Assembly (NCBI GenBank): GCA_021229015.1
Contig: CM037795.1
Location: forward strand, 11,708,656-11,772,655
Source: Solen grandis
Taxonomy: Eukaryota; Mollusca; Bivalvia; Adapedonta; Solenidae
Reading direction: 5' to 3'
Length of the DNA stretch: 64,000 nucleotides
Shown here piece by piece: positions 10,401 through 21,195 of this stretch. Position 1 is the first letter of the stretch. Each line of letters opens with the position of its first letter. The notes beneath the pieces were generated by a model that was given only the letters and a program-made list of their open reading frames with translations, had not been told where the DNA came from and searched no databases. The position numbers and the translations under genes were made by a program.

Positions 10401-11392
10401 TTAATAGCTCAATTGCAAAGACGGAATACGCAGATATGATTTATAAGCTCGGGATTCCCAACGGCCTATTACCCTAATGTCGCCATCAGACAAACCTCTA
10501 GCGGAAGCATTTGTTGCTGCCCCTATGCGAAAAGAGTGTGAAGTGTATCTAGCAGATTTAATGCCTACGGTAATCAGCGCCTTCTTCAGTACAGCACCAA
10601 ACTGATACCTAGTTACTGGTTTACCATCGCCATGCACAAACAATTGACCAGGTACTGTAGGGCGGGCTTTTAAGTAATTCTGCATATGCAAAACAGGGCA
10701 AATAGCACTATCAACGGCCCTAAAATATAACTGTGTACCTTTCCCCAACTGGTCAGTTTTAGAGTGTGGAATTCCAAGTTCCAGTGCCAAAGGGTCTTGC
10801 AAAATCTTAACACTAGAAAATGGAATTGCGTGAAGAGATGAAAACTGAGAATTGGCAACTAGCTCTCCTACTCTAAATAAACCAAAATAAGCTGTTGAAA
10901 AAAGTGCGGAGAATAACGCTGACTCAAAGGATGATGTACAAATGAGTGGCAACGCAAGCAATATTTTTTTAAAATAGCAGGTGTAATAGGGAGACGCACA
11001 TCAGCACGCCTCCCAAGGCGCTCAACGCCAGCCAACATTTTTGTAATAATAAAAGACTGGGTCACATCTGCCATACCTTGTATCTTACAGTTAAACCCAA
11101 TACCAGCTAGGTAAGATTTGATAGTGTTTGGTGAACAACTTTTCAATGAAAGGTATGAAATAAATTGAGCTAAAACTTCTATGGTAGGGGGCCAAACCTT
11201 GGGGGTTTTGTACAGGTATCTGAATTCGTCAAACATGTGAACCCCTGTGGCATAAGAGGCACGGGTATTTACTGATAATGAAGCCTCTAAAAGTCTGTCA
11301 GCTCGAGCTGCGATATCAGATGGTGAAAAAGATCCGGAATTGGTGACGGTTCCTGAGCTGCATCCGGGGCCAACAGACGGAAACGGGTCCAC
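10401..11392 (-). pseudogene. Tyrosine recombinase (YR) of the Ngaro-like element, frameshifted
   Basis: The N-terminal SAM-like core-binding domain is in the frame ending at 10868 (SVNTRASYATGVHMF, SYLSLKSCSPNTI). The catalytic domain is in the frame 10961-10401. Catalytic residues visible are Arg in AYFGLFRVGELV, His and Arg in HSFRIGAA, and the nucleophile Tyr near the end of GRWESRAYKSYLR. The two frames meet at a T-run (on + strand) at about 10966-10972, so the break is a homopolymer indel: either a real mutation or a sequencing slip. The enzyme family cuts and joins circular cDNA into the genome. N-terminus overlaps the RT ORF by about 100 bases. Confidence 0.88.
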
Positions 11393-13044
11393 TGTTTACG
11401 AGACAAGGCATCAGCAATTACATTGGCTTTCCCAGGAACATGTTCAGCCTTAAATTGAATGTTGAACAATAAAGCCTGCAAAACTAATGGCCTGAGAGCT
11501 AACATTATCTTACTATTTTTGGTGTATTTGTTATTTAATATGGATACCAAAGCCATGTTGTCAGTATGCAAAACTATTTTTTTACCCTTTAACCTATCCC
11601 CCCAGCAATCGAATGCTAAGACAATAGGCAGTAACTCTAGTAAGGACACATCCCTAAGCAAACCAAACTCTGTAAAAGAACCCGGCCACTCAAAGAAAAC
11701 CCAATTGGTCCCAAGATAAGCAGCACAACCTAAAGCACTCCCACCAGCTGCATCTGTAAACAGGTTAAGGCTAGAACTCAACTCCCAATCTGACTCAGGA
11801 AAATAGCATGTGCCGTTAAAAAGATCTAAAAACAACAACAACATCCTAATATCCTCCCTCATTTGCACGGAAATTCTGATAAAATGATGTGGCTTGAAAG
11901 CACTAGACATTGCCCTGTAAAAATGGCCACAGTAAGTCCTTATGGCTGGGATTGCCCTTGCACAAAAATTCAAGGAGCCAGTGAGGGACTGCAATTGCTT
12001 TAAGGTTGTTTTCTTCTTAACTAATAATTCTGAAAGCAGTTGCCTTAGTTCCAGAATTTTAAGTTCAGGGATACTGATTATCCTTTTACTAGAATTTATT
12101 ACGAGCCCCAGAAAGGTAATAATGTCAGTTGGGCCAACTGTCTTTTCATCTGCTATAGGCACACCAATTTCAACACACAACCTTTCAAATGCATTCATCA
12201 ATTCACTGCAATCATTTGTATCATTCCTACCGCCAAAGAAAAAATCATCTAAATAGTGCAATAATATCCCAAGCAAGCATCTCTGCCGAACTGCCCACTC
12301 CAAACTTGTAGCAAATTTCTCAAACAATGAACATGAAATAGAGCAGCCCATAGGCAGGCACTTATCATAAAAATATTGTTTCCCTATACAAAAACCCAGT
12401 AACTCAAAATCAGAAGGATGAATTGGCAATAACCTGAAAGCAGATTTAATATCCATTTTCCCCATAAGTGCCCCGGGCCCCAGGGAATTTAGTAAGGCAA
12501 TAGCATTATCAAATGAAGCATACTGTATGGTACAGAGTTGCGGATCAATAAAATCATTTACACTTGCACCTTTTGGAAACGACAAGTGCTGTATTAATCG
12601 GAAGGCACCATCTTTTTTCGGTACCAAACCAATGGGGGATAATCTAAGTGATGGGAAAGGTCTTTCAAGAAAAGGCCCTGCTATTCTCCCAAGTTGGATT
12701 TCTTTGTTAACCAAATTAAGAGCTAGGTTTTCATTCTGCCTAACAGAAATTAAGTTATTGCAATCAACTGGACCCCTAGGACCATTATAATGTAGCTTAA
12801 AACCATTTTGAAATCCATCTAACAATTCTTTTTTGACAATCTCGTCAGGGTAAAGTTGCAAGACATCCTGAAGCTGCTCATTTCTGATAGGTGTGTGGCC
12901 TAAGGAAGGGTCTGTTGTTGGCACTCCCAGGATAGTTTCTTGGAGGGACAGTTGATCTGAAGCTCTGAGTAGGGGTTGAGCTGGATGGGGTGAAACGTGG
13001 CCCCAGTGGTGGCCTGGGAGAGACATTCCTAAAACTGTAAACAT
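11287..13044 (-). CDS. Reverse transcriptase-RNase H (pol) of the Ngaro-like element
   Basis: An intact 585-codon frame. RT fingers begin near residue 140 (SPIGLVPKKDGAFRLIQHLS). The palm has MGKMDIKSAFRLLPI and the catalytic HYLDDFFF (YxDD box). The thumb/connection is followed by RNase H with acidic residues in LFTDAAGGSA, SLLELLPIVLAF and VLHTDNMAL, then HVPGKANVIADALSR. This is the DIRS-type RT, distinct from LINE RT. The first ~50 residues overlap gag in another frame, so the true start may lie inside or depend on frameshifting. Being open over 1.7 kb, it is the best-preserved part and suggests fairly recent activity. Confidence 0.92.
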   Translation of the reverse strand: MFTVLGMSLPGHHWGHVSPHPAQPLLRASDQLSLQETILGVPTTDPSLGHTPIRNEQLQDVLQLYPDEIVKKELLDGFQNGFKLHYNGPRGPVDCNNLISVRQNENLALNLVNKEIQLGRIAGPFLERPFPSLRLSPIGLVPKKDGAFRLIQHLSFPKGASVNDFIDPQLCTIQYASFDNAIALLNSLGPGALMGKMDIKSAFRLLPIHPSDFELLGFCIGKQYFYDKCLPMGCSISCSLFEKFATSLEWAVRQRCLLGILLHYLDDFFFGGRNDTNDCSELMNAFERLCVEIGVPIADEKTVGPTDIITFLGLVINSSKRIISIPELKILELRQLLSELLVKKKTTLKQLQSLTGSLNFCARAIPAIRTYCGHFYRAMSSAFKPHHFIRISVQMREDIRMLLLFLDLFNGTCYFPESDWELSSSLNLFTDAAGGSALGCAAYLGTNWVFFEWPGSFTEFGLLRDVSLLELLPIVLAFDCWGDRLKGKKIVLHTDNMALVSILNNKYTKNSKIMLALRPLVLQALLFNIQFKAEHVPGKANVIADALSRKQWTRFRLLAPDAAQEPSPIPDLFHHLISQLELTDF

Positions 13045-13859
13045 TAGAAGCAGGTCGACAATTAACTACAGCATGTGAACCAGAACAACGCAAGCACTTG
13101 TGCTGGTAAACGCAACCAGTCTTTGAACAATAGCCATTATTGAAGTCATAGCACTTTCCACGGGGTCCTAGCGAACCCTGAGAGTAGCTACCAGCAGTCA
13201 TATACAAAAGCCATAACTCCTGATCAACCACAGCCCAAGATACGCCTGGATCCCTGGATTTTTTAAGACGAAACTGCTCGTCGTACAATTTCCATCCTAG
13301 ACCCCCAAAGCGATGCGCTCCTAATCTGATGTTAGCTAAATATTTAAGTAACCCCTGGATTGAATCAGGGTGCGTAGTAATATAGATGCTTATAAAAATC
13401 AGAAATGCATCGGTCCACAACTTGATGTCGCTGATTTTTTGGCCCTGATTGCGGCTTTGTAAGGCAATTTCGCCATTAATCAAGACGATGTTACTCATGT
13501 TTTGAGAAGATGGGCGACTGGGTAACAGAGCACCCAAATCAACAAATTCCCCAAGTAAAATCTTTTGACGAACAGAGCTCTGCACATGTGCTCCAACAAC
13601 ATCATTAAATGAAGTAATCAAATTACCCGCATCGACAGGTTCCGAAACATTCGCAGTCACACCGGACTCTGGAGCATCTCTTCTCTCGGACAACAGCCTG
13701 TACCAGCTCCGCAGAGACTTGCGGCTGATTGACAGTCTGCGGGGCACCAGCCACACCTGGAGCTGCAACCACGGCCTGAGGAACAGTTGACGATGTGGCG
13801 GTTGAAGCTGCTGGGCCTGGACCTCCCCTTGGAGCACGCGCTTTTCTGACCTTTGGCAT
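12878..13859 (-). pseudogene. Gag-like protein of the Ngaro-like element, frameshifted
   Basis: Translation would start at the ATG at 13859 (MPKVRKARAPRGG), giving a basic, Pro/Ala-rich N-terminus, then shift frame near 13680. The frame 13837-12878 carries the rest: a capsid-like middle (SFNDVVGAHVQSSVRQK) and a cysteine/histidine cluster at about 13060-13165 (CYDFNNGYCSKTGC, then HKCLRCSGSHAVVNC), resembling the zinc-binding tail of DIRS/Ngaro Gag. The C-terminus is Pro/Ser/Arg-rich. It overlaps pol by about 170 bases. Confidence 0.8.
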
Positions 13860-13990
13860 GATTGTAAAATCGCTTAGACTGAAATAAAAAATTTCTGTCC
13901 AGAAATGCCCAAGAGGACAAAGCAAAAATACAAGACTGATACAATTGTTTAATTATAAAATGAGAACACGAATGGTTCGAATCACGGCTT

Positions 13991-15884
13991 TAATCTAGGA
14001 ATTTATAACTAAAATATATTTAGTTGTCTGCAACATAAACAACTACCCTTACTTTTATTTATTTATTTTGTTTATTTAATTATTTTTATTTATTTATTTA
14101 TTATTTATTTATTTTAAATGTCATGGCAAGAGATAACATTTATGTGAAGTCTACTTGGGATACCATGCTGCCACATGATAGTCCCATGCAAAAGAGAAAT
14201 GACACGACCCAACTCCAGCTACATTATCCCAACACACTCCCTCATATACTGAAGGTCTAGCAAGGTGGGAGCTATAACTCTCATTTATAAATGGCTACAG
14301 AATGATGCAGCCAGGGAACAAGCCCCTGAATTCCATACATACCACTTGGTCACCAGGGCTGGTTGCAGCAGTTAAAAACAAAACAAATAAAGTTAAATTT
14401 TGACAACACAAAGTTACGTAAGACAGCCAAACAAACCAATTCCAGGATGGCAAAGAACATCTGAAATTAAAAGAACCTGAAACAAACACATTGAGAAACA
14501 AAACAAATGATATTTATAATGGATCAAGCGCAATGCTTAATATATTGAGAAATTGACGGATATATGCTTGAAACCTAGACAATGAGTGCAACGCGCTCTA
14601 CAATTAATTATTTATTGAAGATTACGTTTGAATTAAATTAACCAGTTCGACACCGACCGAGGCCGAATCAAAAGCGAAAGTACAATGATGTGTACAAATT
14701 GTGTTCGACACCGACCAAGGCCGAATCAAAAGCGAAAGTACAATGATGTGTACAAATTGTTGCAGATCGATTACCTCGCGTAAATTAAAACACTACAAAT
14801 ACAAACACAAACGCCTTTGGTGAAATCTTGAAGACATTACGAATCATGTCTAAAAATAACCCACGAGACACTTTTTTCAAAAAATATAACAAATTAAAAA
14901 ACCATCAAGCAAAATACTAAAGCCGAACCCCTAAATAAATTGTTAACACAATTAGAAATATTATTAAGATGGTTCAGATATAAACAGATTTTTGAACCCA
15001 CAAATTACCAAACAGATACAAATGGCTGCCGCTGAAAACCGGAAAGGGCAGATTACGGTGTAGCGTGAGAAAAGCACGCCTGAATAATTACTAGACCAGA
15101 GGGGGGGAACAGAGGTATAACAACGACAGATCACCACTTCAATAAAGGGATTTATGTCGATAAACGACAAATCCCATTATTCTTCCAAAATCAGTGCATA
15201 TTCTCCGGACTGAACAGCAAAGTGTGTGCTAGATGCAATCAGTACATACTCGCTGACGACAACGTTACTACAATGCATAAATAAATCTCTTTCATTAAAG
15301 ATTATGAATTCACTTGTTTACAGAAATCACTAATTTGCATATTTAGTCAATTATCTGACGTCAATATATTTCCTTTAACGAATCACGAGTGACGTCATCA
15401 TAATATCATAACGTAGCAGAAATACAAATTGTGATTCAACGTATTTTTTTTAATTTTTTTTTTATATAAATTAAAATTATTTCCGATTACAGACCGCGTT
15501 CAGGAATACTCGACAATGCAAAATGTAAACAATGAGAGCATTTTTACATCCATTCAAAATACTAAATTGCTTAATTTGATCAACATTTCAATGCGTTAAA
15601 CTGTTCTTTTACGGCAGACGTATATCTACACATTATATCATTTGTGGTTAGTCTTCATTATGTAAAATGTGTTTCATATTTCTCCTTTTTCATGGAAAAT
15701 GAACTCTTATGTAATACAATGGGTCTTTGACGTAGGTTCATCTCAGATTGCTACCCTGAGCCGAATCCACGCGTACAAAATATAAACACACGCACTAATG
15801 TCTAACAAAAGCATTATCCCATAATTCAAGTTTCAGATAGAAAAAAACAAAAACAAAAAAAACACCGGTTGTCAATCATATGGA
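13991..15884. other. Unassigned, includes possible 5' end of the Ngaro-like element
   Basis: Contains a TTTA/TTATTTAT-rich run (14060-14115) and a 58-bp tandem duplication (14645-14760, separate entry). Otherwise short AT-biased frames. I could not identify a terminal repeat matching the left end of the element. Confidence 0.4.
14645..14760. repeat. 58-bp direct tandem repeat, two copies
   Basis: Units 14645-14702 and 14703-14760 both start GTTCGACACCGACC and differ at one base (CCGAG versus CCAAG). Near identity implies a recent duplication. Confidence 0.9.
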
Positions 15885-16010
15885 GGCGGTGTTTTTCGTG
15901 GGATCAACTTTATTTGAGCAATTATGGTAGACAGTCATAAGGTGACCATTTGTGCTAAATGAAATAAAATTCTGACCAATGGCCTCATAGATTTTAAAAG
16001 CGTTTATCTG
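15885..16010 (+). repeat. Fragment of the GCTCACCTGAG repeat family
   Basis: GGATCAACTTTATTTGAGCA, TGGTAGACAGTCATAAGGTG and CATTTGTGCTAAAT follow the order of the 165-bp inner unit seen at 7730-8210, with more divergence. Confidence 0.55.
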
Positions 16011-16539
16011 TAATTTTTCAGCAGTTATCTGCACATTATATACCAATAACACAAAAAACAGCTTCATCGTGACTGGTAATCTTTCTTCTGTTATTCTGTT
16101 TCATAATCTCAGAAACAATTTAATAAGTACTATTGAATGATATTTTAGCAAAAAGTACATCATGCTCAGTCACTATGCCATTATGTTTGATTACAATGTT
16201 ATTTTGCTTGGTGTTATCCTTGTGCGACTGTTGATATCGATGAACGCGTTTTGACAATTGCATATTAATGTGTAGTTACATTCGCATTCTGCTTGATGAC
16301 AATTTGCTTTATTGCCTTCCATTGCCCTTGGTTAAGCTTTATGAAATCCAAGCAACGCCATGCTTGCTGATGTCGCTCATTGCGTCTTGACAATTGCATC
16401 GTGCATTCCGCTTCGTTTAAAACCGTCCAATGGCAAGCAGTTTCACTTACAGGTTTGATAGCTGAGTTTGTAGAATTACCCGTTAATATTGAAATAGTAT
16501 GTAATTCGAATACATGTAATTTGATAATGACCGGTTCCG
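16011..16539. other. No assigned feature
   Basis: TTGACAATTGCAT occurs at 16251-16263 and 16386-16398 (short direct repeat). No gene or family seen. Confidence 0.35.
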
Positions 16540-16800
16540 GTGGGCGTGTGATTGGATCATCCGCACCAGAATCGGGTGGGGTGGGGTCGTGGGTCGATCC
16601 CCGGCCGCGATATACCAAAGTTGTAAAAGATATTAGTACAGCTCCCTTTCTTGGTGCTCAGCATATAAGGGTAGTTCTAGGAGTGGTTGGTAATGTGACT
16701 GAATACTGCAGTGTGGCAGAGCTATGTCTGTCTCAGATAGACACAGTGAGTCTCCAACTGACTGAAATTCTGTCCGCGGGATGTCAAACTCCACACTTAA
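16540..16800 (+). mobile_element. SINE family 1
   Basis: Box B (GGGTCGATCCCCGGC) at about 16593 is followed by CGATATACCAAAGTTGTAAA, the body (CTGCAGTGTGGCAGAGC, TGTCTGTCTCAGATAGACA) and a decayed tail (GGGATGTCAAACTCC). The middle of the body is deleted. Confidence 0.75.
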
Positions 16801-16862
16801 GTATTGGAGTATAAAATGGAGTTAAATACATACCGGTATACAGGGTAACAGATACAGTGGCG

Positions 16863-17010
16863 CTATCGTATCAGTTGTAAAAATACGATTGATATACGAT
16901 TGAAATACGAACGATATACGATCTTCGATTCGATACGATACGATGCGATGCGTTTATAATCTGATACCATACGATCTGCGATTTACGTTATGCGATATAC
17001 GATATACGGT
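16863..17010. repeat. Degenerate ATACGAT simple repeat
   Basis: ATACGATTGATATACGAT and many variants (GATACGATACGATGCGATG, GCGATATACGATATACGG) fill about 150 bases with a 5-8-base period. Not coding. Confidence 0.85.
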
Positions 17011-18439
17011 AAGCACGGTTTACATGACATTTTTATACCTGCAAGCTTGATTTGACTACAAGTCCAGAAATATGAAAACTCTTCATGTTGTTTACAATAT
17101 TTATCGTTACATACAACTGGTAATCCGTGTTTTCATCTGAAATAAACATAGCGAGCAACAGGAAATGGGGACATACTAAACTGCGGTCCTCCTGAAAAAG
17201 CGACGGACTATGCGATCTCCATCGCGATCACTGTTAAGGGCACATGTAATGAGAGAATGTTTTTTTTTTTAATAAAGATTATTTATAAATATATTTTTAT
17301 GATTACATGTAATAATATCAATTACAATAAAAACAAATGATAACAGTACATTACTGATATCTAGTTCTCTGCTACTTGTGTTAATTACCACAATATCTTT
17401 TCTTAAAAAATTATGAATATAACATAATTGGTCCATGCCCTTTTATATACGATCGCGACCGCTCAATGAGCGCTTGTGAACCAACACATAGAAGTTTAGC
17501 ACGTGCTAGAGAACTTCTGGTTAACTGTCAAATAGCCGAAAAAATGTAATGATGCATGAACAACTGCATGCAACCTGCACCTTATATATAGAGAGAAAGA
17601 GATACCCGTATTGCTGCTTCTTTAAACAATTAATTAATTAAAAAAAAGAAGACCGGAAGGCCATCTTGTTCGAAGAGAAGTAATTAGTGAAGAGGTCGCC
17701 GATTCTGTCGCAGCTTACACATGATAATAGCAGAACATCTAATTTGCAAACAACTTCTAAATTGGTCTCATGCTTTCAACCATAAGCACAAATTATTTGT
17801 TCTTATAAAAGAACTGTTGCTATATTTTACTCGCTGTTTTAAGTATAAAAAATATTTTTATTTAATCATAAGAATACTCTAAAACTTACTTGTATTTGAT
17901 TACTATATTTTTAAAAAGTCCATTAGTCTTTAATTTGTAAAGAACCCCACCCCGTCAAGAGAGAAAGAGAGAGAGAGAGAGGGAGAGAATGAGATCTTTT
18001 ACTATTAATATCATAATCAACAAGATTCGCTATAGAAATTTACTAATATAAGGAATGTCTTCCTCTTCGGAATATAATATTTTTATGATGACAATTTAAT
18101 TTTAGTCATGTTGTTGTTGTCTAGTAGATTCCTCCGTTGTCTTCGGGATACTCCTAGGTAGGATGAAGAATTTTGAGTTTTCTGTATTAAGGGTCACACT
18201 TCATTATGTACACTCGCAATGTTGTAAATACATGTATATACTCTAAAACGCGTAGGCGGCAGAGCTTTTAGTAGGACGGTATTAATTTAGTCAGTCAAGT
18301 CAAATCAACAGAATCCTGCAATATATCCAACTTTTTTCAAAACTGTAATGTTGACTTATAAAACCAATGTTACTATTTTTCAACGCGAAAATAAGTAGAA
18401 AATCCACTGTCTGACTTTAGAAGCTTTCGCTTCTAAAAG
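17011..18439. other. AT-rich unassigned DNA with a GA microsatellite
   Basis: A GA-rich run lies at 17958-17996. The rest shows no gene, RNA or repeat family that I recognise. Confidence 0.45.
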
Positions 18440-18523
18440 GTGAAAGTGTGTTGTTTTATATTTGCTTCCTTTTGATTATAATACACAAAATCATATATAT
18501 TTTGTATACTGTATAAAATACAA

Positions 18524-18554
<31 letters not shown>

Positions 18555-18724
18555 AAAGGGGGGGGGGGGCTTACCGTAAGCAGTCCATCAAAACAGATTT
18601 CTATATTTTATGTTACGACCTTTTACGCAAGTCAAAATGGGTTAATAATTTTGGGTTAATAGGCGTGGCATGAAAAGTCAATATTCATTTATCAAATGTA
18701 TCATTATATACGACACAACTCAGA

Positions 18725-18862
18725 ATGTAAGGGTAGTTTCGGAATTGGTTGGTCCCTTGCCAGGGTAATGCGACTGGGTGTGATATCGTGCCATATGACT
18801 ATGGCGTGATACTGTAGTGTGGCAGTACTATATCTGTCTCAAGCAGACATAATATATTGTGT
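18725..18862 (+). mobile_element. SINE family 1, 5'-truncated
   Basis: Body only: GAATTGGTTGGTCCCTTGCC, GACTGGGTGTGATATCGTGC, GTGTGGCAGTACTATATCTG. Confidence 0.75.
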
Positions 18863-19137
18863 GGTAGTACACAATTCTATATCGAAATCATTTCGGGGCT
18901 ACTTTTAGACTCTTGAATTCCACTCCTTTTGAGATATGGTTCCAAATTAGGCTTTCTGTCTTATCACATAGTGCTGTTATGTTTATTTAAATACGACTGC
19001 CTTACTGAATTGAATTGAAATGTGAAAAATAAATAAATGCGCAAGTGAGTTAATTAATTCGGAGATATCTGATATCTGGCTGTATTTCATCTTCTGAAAT
19101 TTCCTATAAATACAAGTATCCAAATTCGTGCTGCATA

Positions 19138-19283
19138 AATGAAAGTTGCAGGACTGGTTGGCCCGGTGTCAGAATACATGCTACATGTCTACGGCAGCTC
19201 TATATCTGTCTCAACTAGACATCGTCTCCAAATGACTGAAATATTGTCGGTTGGACGTTAAACCCAACAAACAAACACAGACT
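19138..19283 (+). mobile_element. SINE family 1, internally deleted
   Basis: GCAGGACTGGTTGGCCCGGT is followed by a shortened body and a good tail (GGACGTTAAACCCAACAAAC). Confidence 0.8.
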
Positions 19284-19494
19284 ACCTATGTAGACCAATT
19301 AATATGCTTTCATTACGCAGCCTCTGTAAGAGAAGGTCACGGATTTTTGAATATCAGATATTTATTTCCATTAACCTATATAAATAAAAAAAATATACCA
19401 GACACAGATAAATCGTGAAGGTGAGTCATTTTATATTTCCTTCCTTTGATGAAAATACACAAATTTATGTATATTTTGTACAGAGAGAGAAGGG

Positions 19495-19541
<47 letters not shown>

Positions 19542-19726
19542 GGGGTGCTTATCGTAAGCAGTCCATTAAAATATCTTTGTTACGACCTTTTTACGTAAGT
19601 CAAAGCGGGTTAATAACTTTTGGTTAATTGGCGTGGCATGAACATTTGATATTCGTTTATTTAATTTACAATAATTTAAAAAATTAATACATCATTAAAA
19701 AAAAAACAAAAAAAAAAAACGCCCCG

Positions 19727-20000
19727 GAATTGGGATGTCGTGGATTCGATCCTCGGCCGCGACATACCAAAGTCGTAGAAAATAGTACTCGTACTACTTC
19801 CTTGCTTCGATCTCCTCATAGGATATTTCTGGGACTGGTTGGCCCGGTTTCTGGATAATGCGACTGGGCGTGATGTCATGCCACATGTCTACGGCGTGAT
19901 ACAGCAGTGTGGCAGCACTCTATCTGTCTCAAGCAGACATAGTCTCCAAATGTTTGAAATGCTGTCGCTGGACATAAAACCCAATAAATTAACATTAAAA
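19727..20000 (+). mobile_element. SINE family 1
   Basis: Box B (GGATTCGATCCTCGGC) at about 19742, CGCGACATACCAAAGTCGTA, full body (ACGGCGTGATACAGCAGTGT) and a decayed tail (GGACATAAAACCCAATAAA). Confidence 0.85.
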
Positions 20001-20279
20001 GCAATGTTCTTTCGTCGCTATCGGCGCTTTGATTTGAAAGCGACATCTGTCGATAAAATGAGGCGTAACACAATTTGGCTTACATCATGCGTCGTTGCAT
20101 TATGCTTGTTGCTTAGTGATATCCTTTATGGCATGGTGTGTACGGGTTAGCGTTAGTTTAATGTTGTAATGGTTGTTCTAACATTGCTATCGAATATATT
20201 GGTACTTCATGTTTTGCAATCATACAAAAAAACAGTGATTACAAATAATAAAAGATTTAAGAAGGCATATAGGAATGGT

Positions 20280-20426
20280 CACGAAGCACAATAACACTGC
20301 CACCAAAGACAATGCCGTTGTCACAAAGCACAATGGCATTGCCACTTAGCATAATGGCATGATTATCAAACACAATGTCATTCTCACTTAGCATAATGTC
20401 ATTATCACCAACCACAATGTAATTTT
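20280..20426. repeat. Seven tandem 21-bp units
   Basis: Each unit has the form CACnnAGCACAATGnCATTn (21 bases), with no length variation across seven copies despite base divergence. The first three units are open in one frame as a heptapeptide (TKHNxxA) before a stop. Confidence 0.85.
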
Positions 20427-20559
20427 TGCTTAAATATCACCCCATATTCCATAATATACTATTATAATTACTTGGACAGGACAGATATGAACAAATATGT
20501 TTACAGTGTATTGTCAAACAGCACTGAAACACCTACCAGTAATGTTAGATGGATTGGGA

Positions 20560-20795
20560 AATTTGATAAAATGAATATAACTGGGAAGCTATTTACACTT
20601 GCATCTTTTTAATGCACTAGTGGCACTTCTTTTCATTGCTTGCAAACAAGAATATCACATAGAATACTAGGTACTCAATATCTTCTATATAAAAAGAAAC
20701 TAAATGGGAATAAGTTTATAATTTTTGTAACAATGAAGAGGATTCAGTAGACAATCTGTTTTGGGAATGTGAAACAAGAACTATCTTTAAAAAAA
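20560..20795 (+). pseudogene. LINE C-terminal remnant
   Basis: RISHRILGTQYLL in one frame and CNNEEDSVDNLFWECE in another match the C-terminal region of non-LTR retrotransposon proteins, where an RNA-binding C/H/C cluster ends in LFWEC. Frame breaks and short length mark it as an old fragment. Confidence 0.6.
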
Positions 20796-20989
20796 GATAT
20801 TCAACGTAAGAGAAAAAAAGAAAGATATGAAAGATAAGAAAGTTAAAATGTTACAATATATTTAAAATAATAATGCTGGCAAGCTTTAATAGTAAGTGAT
20901 TATAAATTAATGCTATAAAACGTATTTGTCGCTAAACTTGGGAAATGAAATATACTAGTCAGTGAAAAAAAGAAAGAAAGGGACAAAAA

Positions 20990-21195
20990 AGTTTTTATAA
21001 ACGAAACGTAATAAAGGTTCCGTCAGTGAGAATTGTTATCCACGATTATTAATCCCCACGTAAACTTGTCTTTTATATAGACTTCACGTTTTCTAGAAAT
21101 AGATCAACGAATAAAAGTACCCATGGAATTCCCTTAGGTTCATAACCAACGAAATTCAATGTCAACGAAAATTAATGATTTTACGGCATGTATAA
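20990..21195. repeat. Foldback/MITE family with AATTAATGATTTTAC ends, degraded
   Basis: Shares ATTAATCCCCACGTAAACTT, CTTTTATATAGA, ACCCATGGAATTCCCTTAGG and CAACGAAAATTAATGATTTT with copies at 23360 and 30285. The left terminal repeat is worn. Confidence 0.7.

Larger units (their letters stand above)
9170..13990 (-). mobile_element. Ngaro-like (DIRS order) tyrosine-recombinase retrotransposon, defective
   Basis: On the minus strand, in order: gag (13859 to 12878), RT-RNase H (13044 to 11287), tyrosine recombinase (11392 to 10401) and an SGNH hydrolase frame (10369 to 9624). The ORFs overlap as is usual in DIRS-order elements. The recombinase replaces a DDE integrase. No methylase domain follows RNase H, and an SGNH hydrolase is present; both features are known from Ngaro elements. 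Frameshifts break gag and the recombinase, and a 100-N gap cuts the hydrolase. The outer ends (split direct repeats) could not be placed. Confidence 0.85.
18440..19670 (+). repeat. Two related ~250-bp units, each with a different microsatellite
   Basis: 18450-18700 and 19415-19670 share flanks (AATACACAAA, TATATTTTGTA, GTAAGCAGTCCAT, GGCGTGGCATGAA). At the same internal place the first has (GA)n plus poly-G (18521-18570) and the second has (GT)n (19497-19538). So a ~965-bp spaced duplication is followed by independent microsatellite growth or replacement. Confidence 0.75.

Noticed and set aside
12527..12790. 87-codon plus-strand ORF opposite the reverse transcriptase
   Set aside because: Shadow of the intact minus-strand pol frame.
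19495..19540. ORF with a VCVCVC run
   Set aside because: Translation of a GT microsatellite.
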